This document shows, piece after piece, positions 15,420-23,744 of a stretch of DNA of 64,000 nucleotides. The notes below the pieces were generated by a model. That model did no database searches. It was given only the letters and a program-made list of their open reading frames with translations, and was not told the DNA's origin. This stretch comes from Ruminococcus flavefaciens 007c (GTDB lineage Bacteria > Bacillota > Clostridia > Oscillospirales > Ruminococcaceae). Numbering within the stretch: the stretch's first letter is position 1; each line of letters starts with the position of its first letter. The stretch lies in NCBI RefSeq assembly GCF_000571935.1, contig NZ_ATAX01000026.1, positions 62,001 to 126,000 on the forward strand, read 5' to 3'. The position numbers and the translations under genes are program-made.

Positions 15420-16580
15420 GTGGAAGACAAAAACATATTCGATATGCTCGAAAACACAGATGACGAGCTCATGGAAGATTTTACAGGTCTTTGTCCTGAG
15501 ATCGACGATGAGAAATTTGAAAAGCTGTTCGCTAAGAGCGAGGAGGATTACAAGACAAGAAAAGCAGAGATAAAAAGAGCAGAAGAGAGATATAATACAG
15601 AAGGCGATAACTCTGTCCGCGGAGTTGAACGCATAAGAAGACCCGAATGGCTGAGACCTGTTATGATGGCAGCTTCTTTTGTACTGATCGCAGGCGTTGT
15701 CATAGGAAGTACAGCCATGCTGAGGAAGGATAAATGGATGACGGGGGCGGGAACTTCAGTTCCCGAGGCTGAAACAGAAGACACCACAGAAGAGATTTCC
15801 GAAACGACAGAGGAGCCTGAGACTGCTGCTGCAACAGAGGAGGAAAAAACTGTAATAGACGGCAGTGAAGTTGAAAATATAACGATCAGCACCAGGTGGA
15901 GAGATACGGTCGATGAAAAGATCAGAGCGGCTGATGATCTGGTAACTATGCAGCAAGGCTTCATTTCTATGGATTATAACGATTTTATAGAGTTTGCTGC
16001 AGATCCGTCACTTGACTGGAACGGTCCTCTTCCCAGCGATATGCGTGAATCAGAGAAAGACAAAATATATTATATCCGCGTAAAAGATGAAGCTGCTGAA
16101 AGTATAGCAGATCTCAGAACAAAAATGAAAGATTCATATACCGATAATTATTTGGATAATCTGAAGGATTTCTACAACAATAACAGGTATTATACCGATT
16201 GGGCAGGATCAGGATTTGATGACCTTAATGAAGGCGATATGACGGACAAGACATATATCTTTTTGGAATACAGAGGTAAACTGTATGTAAATTCATATGT
16301 CAAATCATGTGCGGTTTCGTCAGGTCTCGGCGATTCCCCGCTTATCATAGCTAATGAAACAGATACATCATTTACAGCATTTTTGCCCCATGTAACTCCT
16401 AATGTTTTTGACTACAATGACGTTTCGTCAGATGAACCAATGGTCGAGATCGACGATATGTACTGTGAAGAGGTGAAATTTGTACTCGATCCCGAATGTA
16501 ATGACTGGCGTATCGATTCAAGGATACCGCATGATTCCGGTGTTTTCGGAGAATTATACAACAGAGCAGCCGAAGAATGA
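15420..16580 (+). CDS. Single-pass membrane protein, probable anti-sigma factor of paralogue 1
   Basis: A 386-residue protein starting with GTG after a GGAGG site. The cytosolic N-terminus (about 80 residues, very acidic) ends with VRGVERIRRPEWLRP. One membrane helix follows (PVMMAASFVLIAGVVIGSTA), then a Glu/Thr-rich linker (about 115-150) and an extracytoplasmic domain of about 230 residues that I do not recognise. The V-x-GVER-x-R segment before the membrane helix is also present in the partner of the second ECF sigma factor. Position and topology fit an anti-sigma factor whose outer domain senses a signal. No zinc-binding HxxxCxxC motif is seen, so it is not a ZAS-type anti-sigma. Confidence 0.75.
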   Translation: MEDKNIFDMLENTDDELMEDFTGLCPEIDDEKFEKLFAKSEEDYKTRKAEIKRAEERYNTEGDNSVRGVERIRRPEWLRPVMMAASFVLIAGVVIGSTAMLRKDKWMTGAGTSVPEAETEDTTEEISETTEEPETAAATEEEKTVIDGSEVENITISTRWRDTVDEKIRAADDLVTMQQGFISMDYNDFIEFAADPSLDWNGPLPSDMRESEKDKIYYIRVKDEAAESIADLRTKMKDSYTDNYLDNLKDFYNNNRYYTDWAGSGFDDLNEGDMTDKTYIFLEYRGKLYVNSYVKSCAVSSGLGDSPLIIANETDTSFTAFLPHVTPNVFDYNDVSSDEPMVEIDDMYCEEVKFVLDPECNDWRIDSRIPHDSGVFGELYNRAAEE

Positions 16581-16601
16581 ACGCGGCTGAAATAATACCA
16601 G

Positions 16602-16626
16602 GCCCCGGCTTTTAGTCGGGGCTTTT
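16602..16626 (+). terminator. Intrinsic terminator after the ECF/anti-sigma pair
   Basis: GCCCCGGC/GTCGGGGC stem (one G-U pair), TTTTA loop, then TTTT. Confidence 0.85.
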
Positions 16627-16671
16627 GCCTGCTTTCACAAAAAACATAAATACGGATATAAAAAATTCCAC

Positions 16672-16700
16672 TTGCAATTAGTGCTTTACCGTGATATAAT
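16672..16700 (+). promoter_or_regulatory. Sigma-70 promoter of the P-loop gene
   Basis: TTGCAA, 17 nt, TATAAT with an upstream TG (TGATATAAT). It starts 43 nt before the gene's ATG. Confidence 0.8.
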
Positions 16701-16742
16701 ATAAGTTGTAGGATTTTTCACAATAGAGTCAAGAGGATAATT

Positions 16743-17399
16743 ATGAAAAATATCAAGATAATTACAGGTCACTACGGCAGCGGTAAGACGAATTTTTCCG
16801 TAAATCTGGCGGTAAAAGCCGCAGAGGAGGGCAAATCCGCAGCCATCGTAGACCTTGATATAGTAAATCCCTATTTCAGGACAGCCGATTTCAGGGACCT
16901 TTTCGAGGAAAAGGGCATAAGGCTCATTGCTCCCGATTTTGCAAGGAGCAACCTGGATATACCTTCCATACAGTTCGACGTGGTTGAGCTGGCTATGGAT
17001 GAGGACTGTCTCATTATCGACGTGGGCGGCGACGACGCGGGAGCCGTGGCTCTCGGACGCTATGCTGAAGAGCTGGAGCAGTTCAGGGACAGTATAGAAA
17101 TGTACTACGTCATAAACCAGCGCCGTTATCTCACGAATACCGCTGAGGAGGTAACAAAGCTGATGTATGAGATAGAGGCGGCTGCCCGCATGAAGCATAC
17201 CGCTATAGTCAATAATACCAACCTCGGCTGTGAGACCAGCCTTGAGATAATCGAGGAGTCACGCCCCTTTGCCGAGGAGACCTCCCGTATAACCGGGCTT
17301 CCCGTGGTGTATACCGTATACCCGGAGGAGATAGCAAAGCTCAGCGGCAAGCCTGATGTATTCCCCGCAAAGATATATGTAAAACCCGTCTGGGGATAA
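16743..17399 (+). CDS. P-loop ATPase (CobQ/MinD/ParA-like nucleotide-binding protein)
   Basis: A 218-residue protein with P-loop GHYGSGKT (9-16), a switch-type DLDIVNPYFRTADF segment and IIDVGGDDAGA, features of the deviant-Walker/SIMIBI ATPase family. There is no DNA-binding or membrane domain and no plasmid context. It is upstream of the ferredoxin oxidoreductase genes with only a repeat-rich 122-nt gap, so a role connected with that enzyme, for example cofactor or Fe-S handling, is possible but only inferred from position. Confidence 0.8.
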   Translation: MKNIKIITGHYGSGKTNFSVNLAVKAAEEGKSAAIVDLDIVNPYFRTADFRDLFEEKGIRLIAPDFARSNLDIPSIQFDVVELAMDEDCLIIDVGGDDAGAVALGRYAEELEQFRDSIEMYYVINQRRYLTNTAEEVTKLMYEIEAAARMKHTAIVNNTNLGCETSLEIIEESRPFAEETSRITGLPVVYTVYPEEIAKLSGKPDVFPAKIYVKPVWG

Positions 17400-17403
17400 G
17401 ATA

Positions 17404-17484
17404 ATTCGGAATGTGGAATGCGGAATGCGGAATCAAGTCTGGAATGGCGTGATCCCGGATTCCGAACCCTGAATTCCTGATTAG
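17404..17484. repeat. GGAATG-rich intergenic repeat
   Basis: Four closely spaced GGAATG/GGAATC units with an inverted GGATTCCG/CCTGAATTCC-like second half, between the P-loop gene and the ferredoxin gene. A short related stretch (TGCGGAATGTGG) lies at the accC-accD junction. It has no coding potential. Confidence 0.45.
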
Positions 17485-17521
17485 ACCATAGAATTAACAA
17501 TCTGAAAGGAGCGAAAGGTGT

Positions 17522-17728
17522 ATGGAAAAGATGACAGTTATTACCGAGCGATGCAAGGGCTGCGGGCTCTGTACAGCTGCCTGTCCCAAGAAGATCGTTG
17601 TTCTTCAGAAGGAGCATCGTAACAAGAAGGGATATTTTTACGCAGAGTGTACCGATCAGTCGGCCTGCATAAGCTGTGCAATGTGCGCAACTATGTGTCC
17701 TGACTGTGCTATCGTTATTCAAAAATAA
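17522..17728 (+). CDS. 2-oxoacid:ferredoxin oxidoreductase delta subunit (4Fe-4S ferredoxin)
   Basis: A 68-residue protein with two cysteine clusters, CKGCGLCTAACP and CISCAMCATMCP, each binding a 4Fe-4S cluster. It passes electrons from the thiamine-diphosphate subunit to free ferredoxin. It is the first gene of the four-gene oxidoreductase operon, the usual order for VOR/KOR enzymes. AAAGGAG lies upstream of the ATG. Confidence 0.93.
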   Translation: MEKMTVITERCKGCGLCTAACPKKIVVLQKEHRNKKGYFYAECTDQSACISCAMCATMCPDCAIVIQK

Positions 17729-17758
17729 TTAATTTTGATCGAAAGGAGCTGTTTAGCT

Positions 17759-18817
17759 TTGGAAAGAAATCTTATGAAGGGTAACGAAGCGCTGGCAGAG
17801 GCTGCTATCAGAGCAGGCTGTAAATGTTTCTTCGGTTATCCGATCACTCCTCAGACTGAGCTTGCCGCTTATATGGCAAAGCGTATGCATAAGGCAGGCG
17901 GCGTATTCTTACAGGCAGAGTCCGAGATCGCTGCTATCAATATGGTACTGGGCGCTGCTTCAACAGGCGTCCGTGCAATGACATCTTCATCATCTCCCGG
18001 AATCTCACTCAAGAGTGAGGGCGTTTCCTACATAGCAGGTTCAGACCTTCCTGCTGTAATAATCAACGTAGAGAGAGGCGGCCCCGGTCTCGGCGGCATC
18101 CAGCCTTCACAGGCTGACTACTGGCAGGCTACAAAGGCTCTCGGCCACGGCGACTTCCAGCTTCTGGTATACGCTCCTGCTTCAGTACAGGAAATGGTAG
18201 ACTACGTTGTAAAGGCTTTTGACCGCGCTGACAAGTACCGTATGCCCGCAATGATCCTTGCTGACGGACTTCTTGGCCAGATGATGGAGCCTGTTACATT
18301 CCCCGAGATCAATCCCGATGCTTACGATAAGAGCGGTTGGGCTGCAAACGGACACAAGATGCAGAGAGAGCACCATATCATCAACTCCCTCTATCTCAAG
18401 CCCGACGAGCTGGAGAACTCCATCCTCGACCGTTACAAGAGATACGAGATCATCAAGGAAACAGAGACAGAAGCTGAGCTCTACCTCACAGAGGATTGCG
18501 ACGTACTGGTATGCGCATTCGGCGCAACAGCAAGAGTTGCAAAGTCTGCTGTAAACGACGCAAGAGCACAGGGCATCAAGGCTGGTCTCTTCCGTCCTAA
18601 GACACTGTGGCCTTTCCCTGTAAAGGAGATCAACGAGGCTGCAAAGAGCGCCAAGAAGCTCCTCAGCGTAGAAATGTCAATGGGACAGATGATAGAGGAT
18701 ATCAAGCTTGCTATCAACTGCTCAAAGCCTGTTGAGTTCTTCGGAAGAACAGGCGGCGTAATCCCCACACCTGCAGAGGTACTGGGCGAGATCAAGAGAA
18801 TGGGAGGTGCCCTCTGA
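17759..18817 (+). CDS. 2-oxoacid:ferredoxin oxidoreductase alpha subunit (VorB/KorA type, TTG start)
   Basis: A 352-residue subunit with FGYPITPQTELAAYMA near the N-terminus and the SSSSPGISLKSEGVSYIAGSD segment. These are typical of the branched-chain 2-oxoacid (VOR) and 2-oxoglutarate (KOR) enzymes; pyruvate oxidoreductases are fused and much longer. The GAAAGGAG site lies 10 nt before TTG 17759, giving MERNLMKGNEAL; the later ATG (17774) is too far from it. Rumen ruminococci are known to need branched-chain fatty acids, which such an enzyme could reductively carboxylate, so the VOR role is favoured but not proved. Codon choice is narrow, suggesting high expression. Confidence 0.9.
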   Translation: MERNLMKGNEALAEAAIRAGCKCFFGYPITPQTELAAYMAKRMHKAGGVFLQAESEIAAINMVLGAASTGVRAMTSSSSPGISLKSEGVSYIAGSDLPAVIINVERGGPGLGGIQPSQADYWQATKALGHGDFQLLVYAPASVQEMVDYVVKAFDRADKYRMPAMILADGLLGQMMEPVTFPEINPDAYDKSGWAANGHKMQREHHIINSLYLKPDELENSILDRYKRYEIIKETETEAELYLTEDCDVLVCAFGATARVAKSAVNDARAQGIKAGLFRPKTLWPFPVKEINEAAKSAKKLLSVEMSMGQMIEDIKLAINCSKPVEFFGRTGGVIPTPAEVLGEIKRMGGAL

Positions 18818-19590
18818 TGGCTGTAGTATTTGAAAGACCAAAGTCGCTTATCGACGTTCCTACACATTACTGCCCCGGCTGTACACACGGTATAGTTCAC
18901 AGAATACTCTGTGAGGTCATCGACGAAATGGGTATCGAGGGCGATACTATCGGAGTATGTCCTGTTGGCTGCTCTGTTATGGCATATGATTACTTCAACT
19001 GTGATATGATCGAGGCTGCACACGGCCGTGCTCCGGCTGTTGCAACAGGCGTTAAGCGCACAAACCCCGATAAGTTCGTATTTACATATCAGGGCGACGG
19101 CGACCTCGCTGCTATCGGTACTGCCGAGACAGTTCACGTTGCAACAAGAGGCGAGAATATCGTTGTTATCTTCATAAACAACACTATCTACGGAATGACA
19201 GGCGGTCAGATGGCTCCTACAACTCTTCCCGGTCAGGTAACACAGACCACACCTTTCGGACGAAGCCCCGAGCTGGCAGGCTACCCCGTAAAGGTATGCG
19301 AGATGCTTTCAACACTTACAGGTACTGCTTATGCAGAGCGTGTTGCAGTTGACAGCGTTCCTCACATCAAGGCTGCCAAGAAGGCTATCCGCAAGGCATT
19401 CGAGAACCAGAAGGCAGGCAAGGGCTTCTCTATCGTAGAGGTTCTTTCCACTTGTCCCACAAACTGGGGCCTTGCTCCTCTTGACGCTATCAAGAGACTT
19501 CAGGACGAAATGATCCCTTATTATCCTCTCGGCGTATACAAGGACGTTGAAGAGGGAGTATTCCCCAAGACAGAAGGAGGTAATGAGTAA
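18817..19590 (+). CDS. 2-oxoacid:ferredoxin oxidoreductase beta subunit (thiamine diphosphate binding)
   Basis: A 257-residue subunit with the CPGCTHGIVHRIL cluster-proximal motif, GVCPVGCSVMAYDY, and the thiamine diphosphate-binding GDGDLAAIG...NNTIYGMTGGQMAPTT segment. It performs the decarboxylation step. The ATG shares a base with the alpha-subunit stop (TGATG). Confidence 0.93.
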   Translation: MAVVFERPKSLIDVPTHYCPGCTHGIVHRILCEVIDEMGIEGDTIGVCPVGCSVMAYDYFNCDMIEAAHGRAPAVATGVKRTNPDKFVFTYQGDGDLAAIGTAETVHVATRGENIVVIFINNTIYGMTGGQMAPTTLPGQVTQTTPFGRSPELAGYPVKVCEMLSTLTGTAYAERVAVDSVPHIKAAKKAIRKAFENQKAGKGFSIVEVLSTCPTNWGLAPLDAIKRLQDEMIPYYPLGVYKDVEEGVFPKTEGGNE

Positions 19591-20123
19591 TGGCAACTAC
19601 AGAGATCCTTCTTGCAGGCTTCGGCGGACAGGGTATCCTTTTCGCAGGAAAGATACTTGCATACTGCGGACTTATGGACAATAAGGAGCTCTCATGGCTC
19701 CCTTCATACGGTCCCGAGATGAGAGGCGGTACCTGTAACTGTTCAGTTACTATCTCCGATGATCCTATCGGTTCACCCCTCGTACTCACACCCCACCTCC
19801 TCATTGCTATGAACCAGCCTTCATTCGACAAGTTCGTAAGCTGTGTACGTCCCGGAGGAAAGGTATTCTTCGACAGCTCAATGATAGAGGCTGATACAGA
19901 CAGGACAGACATAGAGCTGTTCGGTATTCCCTCACAGCAGATGGCTGACGACAACGACCTCAAGGGCGGTTCAAACATCATACTTCTTGGCAAGCTCCTC
20001 AAGGAGACAGGTATCTGCTCACTGGAGACTATGCAGAAGGCTATCGAGAAAGTCGTACCGCCTAAGAAGGCAGCACTTATCCCCAATAACTTCAAGGCTA
20101 TCGAGCTCGGTATGAACGCATAA
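19590..20123 (+). CDS. 2-oxoacid:ferredoxin oxidoreductase gamma subunit
   Basis: A 177-residue subunit starting with TEILLAGFGGQGILFAGKIL and followed by SYGPEMRGGTCNCSVTIS, the standard motifs of the gamma subunit, which holds part of the coenzyme A site. The start codon overlaps the beta-subunit stop by one base. A terminator follows. Confidence 0.93.
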   Translation: MATTEILLAGFGGQGILFAGKILAYCGLMDNKELSWLPSYGPEMRGGTCNCSVTISDDPIGSPLVLTPHLLIAMNQPSFDKFVSCVRPGGKVFFDSSMIEADTDRTDIELFGIPSQQMADDNDLKGGSNIILLGKLLKETGICSLETMQKAIEKVVPPKKAALIPNNFKAIELGMNA

Positions 20124-20129
20124 AACCTT

Positions 20130-20162
20130 ATGGCGGCAATTATTTTGCCGCCATATTTATTT
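20130..20162 (+). terminator. Intrinsic terminator of the oxidoreductase operon
   Basis: ATGGCGGCAA/TTGCCGCCAT perfect 10-bp stem with loop TTATT and a T-rich tail interrupted by A. Confidence 0.8.
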
Positions 20163-20180
20163 AGGAAGGCATTAAAGATA

Positions 20181-20636
20181 ATGGAAAAATTTGTCTCTGT
20201 ATACTGTTCATTATTAAACGTGGTATTATCAATTTCAGCAGTATTACTGATATTCAAGGAAAAAGAGAAGTTCAATCTATGGCGTAATATCTGTGTTGCA
20301 ATGTGGATCATTGGCGCGGCACTTGCTCTGATCGTTGATTTCTGCTTGTATATGTTTTATGCCGAGCAGGCGGTTCCTGTCATGATCTTATTGTTATGCC
20401 TTTTTATCCCGCTGAATATACTTCTTTCAAAGAAGGTATTTGCGGATTCGCTAACGATACAGATATACTTTAATATGATAAAGGCAGTGTTCTATGTCGC
20501 CCTTATCATCATATCACTGATACAGATATACTTTGATTCCGACAAGGCTGGTGTTTTAGCGGCAGGCTTCGGAATGTCATTTGCGGTGTTTGACTGTGCT
20601 GAAACGAAGTTCAAGCCGGAAAAAGACGAAAAGTGA
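20181..20636 (+). CDS. Predicted four-helix membrane protein, unknown
   Basis: A 151-residue protein with four hydrophobic helices (about residues 5-25, 35-60, 65-85 and 100-125) and a charged C-terminus ending KPEKDEK. No family recognised. The frame is open upstream into the terminator hairpin, but ATG 20181 has AGGAAGG upstream and begins a normal membrane-protein N-terminus. Confidence 0.65.
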   Translation: MEKFVSVYCSLLNVVLSISAVLLIFKEKEKFNLWRNICVAMWIIGAALALIVDFCLYMFYAEQAVPVMILLLCLFIPLNILLSKKVFADSLTIQIYFNMIKAVFYVALIIISLIQIYFDSDKAGVLAAGFGMSFAVFDCAETKFKPEKDEK

Positions 20637-20649
20637 AGATAAAGAAAAA

Positions 20650-20673
20650 GGGCGGATATTATCCGCCCTTTTC
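20650..20673 (+). terminator. Intrinsic terminator
   Basis: GGGCGGAT/ATCCGCCC stem, ATT loop, TTTTC tail. The same stem recurs at 29548-29566. Confidence 0.85.
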
Positions 20674-20702
20674 TTGACACTGCCCATGGAATATGTTATA
20701 AT
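20674..20702 (+). promoter_or_regulatory. Consensus sigma-70 promoter of the alpha/beta hydrolase gene
   Basis: TTGACA, 17 nt, TATAAT, directly abutting the preceding terminator. Confidence 0.9.
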
Positions 20703-20762
20703 AATGAACACTGTGCCGTCGGAACGGCACGGCAAGGATATGAGAAAAACGGAGGATTATTT

Positions 20763-21821
20763 ATGGGAGTTGTCAAAAAAATATTCAAGGTATTGGGCAG
20801 GATACTGCTTGTACTGCTGATACTTATAGTTATCGCATTTATCGTATGCTTCTTTTATCAGAAGTCGGCACAGAAAAAGGACAGGGAGCTCCTTGAAAGC
20901 GGCGGCTACAGTCATCTTTATTCCGCAGGGGACTACAATATGAACATAAATATATACGGCGAGGGCAGTAACAAGATAGTAGTAATGCCCGGCAGCGGAC
21001 ACGCAGAGTTCACCGTTGATATGAAGAAGTTTTCGGAGCATCTCAGTGATGATATCAGCCTTGTAGTCGTTACCCGTCCCGGATACGGGCTCTGCGAGGA
21101 GACAGACCATGAGATAACAACAGAATATATCGTGGAAAGCACACGTACCGCACTGAAAAACGCAGGCGTGGAAGCTCCTTACATACTCATGCCCCATTCA
21201 CTCAGCGGTATTTACGGCACCTACTGGGAGAGCACCTATCCCGAGGAGGTAAAGGGAGTTATCTTCCTTGATTCTGTCAATGAAGCTACGGAGGAGTTAT
21301 CCGATGGAGAAGTAAAGTACCGTACAGCAGGTATCTATTATAATGTTGGCAAATTTCTGGACAGAGCCGGAGTTTTAAGAGCATATTACGACATAACAGG
21401 CGGCGACGGCGACGAATACAAGAAGTACGCAGACGCAATGTACAACGTCAATCCCTCATCGTTTTCAAATTCGGTGCGCAGTGAGATGCTGAACTACAAC
21501 AGTAATATGAGAACGGCATGGGCTTCCATAAAGTCCAACGATATCCCTAAGATATATATTTCCACAAACTATCAGACCATCGACGATATTAGGGATTATC
21601 TGATGTTTATGGACGGAGTGGTGGACGAAGCCAAGGCACAGCAATGGCTTGAGGACGAGAAGACCGCAGAATATCAGGATTACTACAGGAACAGGACAGA
21701 ATACATAAATAAGGTGGGCAACTGCAAGGAGATAAACATTGCAGGAAGCCACTTTATCTACCAGCAGAAGCCTGATGAGGTCGAAAAGGTCATTGAGGAC
21801 TTCGTCGGCGGCATAGAATAA
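20763..21821 (+). CDS. Membrane-anchored alpha/beta hydrolase
   Basis: A 352-residue protein with an N-terminal membrane helix (about 13-32) and an alpha/beta hydrolase fold outside: oxyanion segment MPGSGHAEFT, TRPGYGLCEE, nucleophile Ser146 in MPHSLSG, and a likely catalytic His in NIAGSHFIY near the end. The helix and charge pattern suggest an enzyme on the outer face of the membrane. The substrate is unknown. It stands alone between a promoter and a terminator. Confidence 0.85.
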   Translation: MGVVKKIFKVLGRILLVLLILIVIAFIVCFFYQKSAQKKDRELLESGGYSHLYSAGDYNMNINIYGEGSNKIVVMPGSGHAEFTVDMKKFSEHLSDDISLVVVTRPGYGLCEETDHEITTEYIVESTRTALKNAGVEAPYILMPHSLSGIYGTYWESTYPEEVKGVIFLDSVNEATEELSDGEVKYRTAGIYYNVGKFLDRAGVLRAYYDITGGDGDEYKKYADAMYNVNPSSFSNSVRSEMLNYNSNMRTAWASIKSNDIPKIYISTNYQTIDDIRDYLMFMDGVVDEAKAQQWLEDEKTAEYQDYYRNRTEYINKVGNCKEINIAGSHFIYQQKPDEVEKVIEDFVGGIE

Positions 21822-21827
21822 AAAACA

Positions 21828-21868
21828 GATCCCGGAAGCAGAACAGACTGCCTTCGGGATCTTCTTTT
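21828..21868 (+). terminator. Intrinsic terminator of the hydrolase gene
   Basis: GATCCCG/CGGGATC outer stem with a 20-nt loop, then TTCTTTT. Confidence 0.7.
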
Positions 21869-21880
21869 GTATGAAAGCTT

Positions 21881-22180
21881 TTACATGAATATTCCTACCA
21901 GAAACGCCGTGCCCGAAGCTGCCAGAGCTACCACTATCAGCGGCATTTCAAGGAAAGCAAGAACTACCGCCACCGCAGTTCCCGCGACGGCTGTCCAGAT
22001 ATTATGCGTCGTGTAGAATATGGCAGGTATGGTCATGGCACTCAGTACCGCATAAGGGATATAGTACAGGAAGCTCCTGAAAAACCTGGACTTTATCTTT
22101 TTGCGGAAGAAGGTGAAGGGTATCATACGAATAAGATAGGTGACTCCCGCCATAACGATGATATATACAGCTAAGCTCAT
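21881..22180 (-). CDS. azlD: Branched-chain amino acid exporter small subunit
   Basis: A 99-residue membrane protein with three or four hydrophobic helices and an RMIPFTFFRKKIKSRFF loop, matching the AzlD family. It works with AzlC to export branched-chain amino acids. Its ATG overlaps the azlC stop by four bases. Confidence 0.9.
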   Translation of the reverse strand: MSLAVYIIVMAGVTYLIRMIPFTFFRKKIKSRFFRSFLYYIPYAVLSAMTIPAIFYTTHNIWTAVAGTAVAVVLAFLEMPLIVVALAASGTAFLVGIFM

Positions 22181-22881
22181 GTCTCTGCCTCCTCATCCCT
22201 GACGGGGAATATCAGCGCGGCTGCTGCTGAGGCTGCGATGGCGGAGATGATTATGGCAAAGCCGTCGCTTACCATTGGCAGAGCGTATCTGAATATTACA
22301 CTCAAGGCTGCTGCCATGATAATTACGAAAAGAACGCTGTGCTGCTTCTTTGCAGGCGGTATTATTATAGCTATGAACATACCGTACAGCACTATCTCCA
22401 TTGCCTTGCTGACCGCAGCGGGGAGTAGCTCTCCTGCTGCTGCTCCCAGAGCAGTACCCGTGATCCATCCGACAGCGGCAATTAATATCATTCCGTACAT
22501 ATAAGCAGGCGTCAGCGGGTTCTTCTGAGCCGAGCATACTGCGAATATCTCGTCGGTTATGCCGTAGGAAGCCATGAGCCTGTGTGGAGTGGTAAAGCGC
22601 TTGTCCAGCTTCTGTGAAAGTGACAGCGCCATGAGGGAATACCTTATATTTATAGTAAGCTGGAGCAGTATCATCTCGATGATCGTACCTGCTGCGGCGA
22701 TAACGTCTATGCCTGCCTTCTGGCCTGCCGAAGTCAGGTTGGAAGCGGATATGACCGAAGCCTGGAAAACAGACAGTCCTGCCTTGCTGACGGCAAGTAT
22801 GCCGAAGCCGAAGGAGACTGAAAGGTAACCGAGACATATGGGTATGCCGTGGGACATACCGCGCAAGAAATCGCGTTTCAA
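22177..22881 (-). CDS. azlC: Branched-chain amino acid exporter large subunit (TTG start)
   Basis: A 234-residue AzlC-family membrane protein with several helices; the GYLSVSFGFGILA and MALSLSQKL segments are typical. The start is TTG 22881, 7 nt after GGAGG. That site lies in a short CTCC/GGAG hairpin just downstream of a C5/G5 stem in the leader, so initiation could be structure-controlled. The exporter and the branched-chain 2-oxoacid oxidoreductase about 2 kb away both concern branched-chain metabolism, but they are separate transcription units. Confidence 0.9.
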   Translation of the reverse strand: MKRDFLRGMSHGIPICLGYLSVSFGFGILAVSKAGLSVFQASVISASNLTSAGQKAGIDVIAAAGTIIEMILLQLTINIRYSLMALSLSQKLDKRFTTPHRLMASYGITDEIFAVCSAQKNPLTPAYMYGMILIAAVGWITGTALGAAAGELLPAAVSKAMEIVLYGMFIAIIIPPAKKQHSVLFVIIMAAALSVIFRYALPMVSDGFAIIISAIAASAAAALIFPVRDEEAET

Positions 22882-22940
22882 ATCAATACCTCCGAAGGAG
22901 CCCCCCGGTACAGGGGGTTTTTATGTCCAATAACCTTACT

Positions 22941-22970
22941 ATTATATCATATCACGGCATATACAGTCAA
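22941..22970 (-). promoter_or_regulatory. Sigma-70 promoter of azlCD
   Basis: On the minus strand TTGACT, 18 nt, TATAAT. The transcript leader of about 55 nt contains a CCCCC/GGGGG hairpin next to the ribosome site. Confidence 0.75.
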
Positions 22971-23023
22971 TAGTCCGGTCTGTAACAAGTATAAAAAGCC
23001 CGTACCTGATGTACGGGCGTATC

Positions 23024-23548
23024 TTATATGAGTTTTTTGAAGCCTGTTTTATCCAGTGCAAGACCTGCGGCGATGTAGAGTGCCGAGCTTGCGGCTATCT
23101 GTACCAGATAGGCGGGAGTCTGCGCAAGAGCTGCTGTGAGAGCTGCTGCGGAGAAGCTCTTTGTAATGGCAAAAGCCTCATACATGGAATAGCCTGCTAT
23201 ACATAATACCATTGAAGGTATTATAGCGGCAAGATTTCTCTTGGTGACTATCCTGTCGGACTTATTTGAAAAGAACATTGCCGTAAGAGCTTTTATCACC
23301 ACGGTGGCGGGTATCCATATGGGGAAACCCGAAAGTCCGTCTGCAAGGGCTCCGCCGATAACAGCTGAAGCTATCGCATATGGCATCGGCAGCAGACTTG
23401 CGGAGAGGTATATGAGACCATCGCCTGCGTGGGTGTAGCCTGCTCCCGTGGGAACGTGGATATAAGCGGTAAAAACGAATATAAGCGCAGAAAAAAGGCC
23501 GGTCAGTACTATTTTTTTCACTTTTGCCGAATTATTTGTCCTTGTCAT
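23024..23548 (-). CDS. ECF-transporter substrate-binding (S) component
   Basis: A 174-residue membrane protein with five to six helices. The N-terminal KIVLTGLFSALIFVFTAYIHVP and the later GDGLIYLSASLLP and GGALADGLSG segments match the small S-component proteins that bind vitamins or related compounds and hand them to a shared EcfAAT module. No energy-coupling genes are in the window. No riboswitch is visible in the short leader, so the substrate cannot be guessed. Confidence 0.8.
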   Translation of the reverse strand: MTRTNNSAKVKKIVLTGLFSALIFVFTAYIHVPTGAGYTHAGDGLIYLSASLLPMPYAIASAVIGGALADGLSGFPIWIPATVVIKALTAMFFSNKSDRIVTKRNLAAIIPSMVLCIAGYSMYEAFAITKSFSAAALTAALAQTPAYLVQIAASSALYIAAGLALDKTGFKKLI

Positions 23549-23600
23549 AATTATCCTCCTTTAAAATATACCAAACAGATATGTATTGGAAATTTTTATT

Positions 23601-23629
23601 ATTATAGCATTGTTGCGGAAATAATTCAA
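23601..23629 (-). promoter_or_regulatory. Sigma-70 promoter of the S-component gene
   Basis: Minus strand TTGAAT, 17 nt, TATAAT. The leader is only about 45 nt. Confidence 0.8.
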
Positions 23630-23712
23630 GAGTTTTTTTCCACAAAAAGCGCGAACCCGAAACATCGAAAAATAGGACAGATAACGTATAGAACAAGTCT
23701 ATATTCGGTTAT

Positions 23713-23740
23713 ACAAAAAGAGCAGCCGAGGCTGCTCTTT
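23713..23740 (-). terminator. Terminator of the zinc-ribbon/TPM operon
   Basis: AAAGAGCAGC/GCTGCTCTTT stem with a 4-nt loop; the minus-strand side is followed by a T run. Confidence 0.8.
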
Positions 23741-23744
23741 ACAG

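Noticed and set aside
19490-20311. A long minus-strand open frame opposite the oxidoreductase gamma subunit
   Set aside because: The plus-strand gene has complete family motifs and good overlaps with its neighbours; the antisense frame has no recognisable motif.
22902-22922. A plus-strand terminator at the C5/G5 hairpin
   Set aside because: No plus-strand gene ends here; the hairpin lies in the azlC leader on the minus strand.
23549-23600. A riboswitch before the ECF S component
   Set aside because: The leader after the mapped promoter is only about 45 nt, too short for a vitamin riboswitch.
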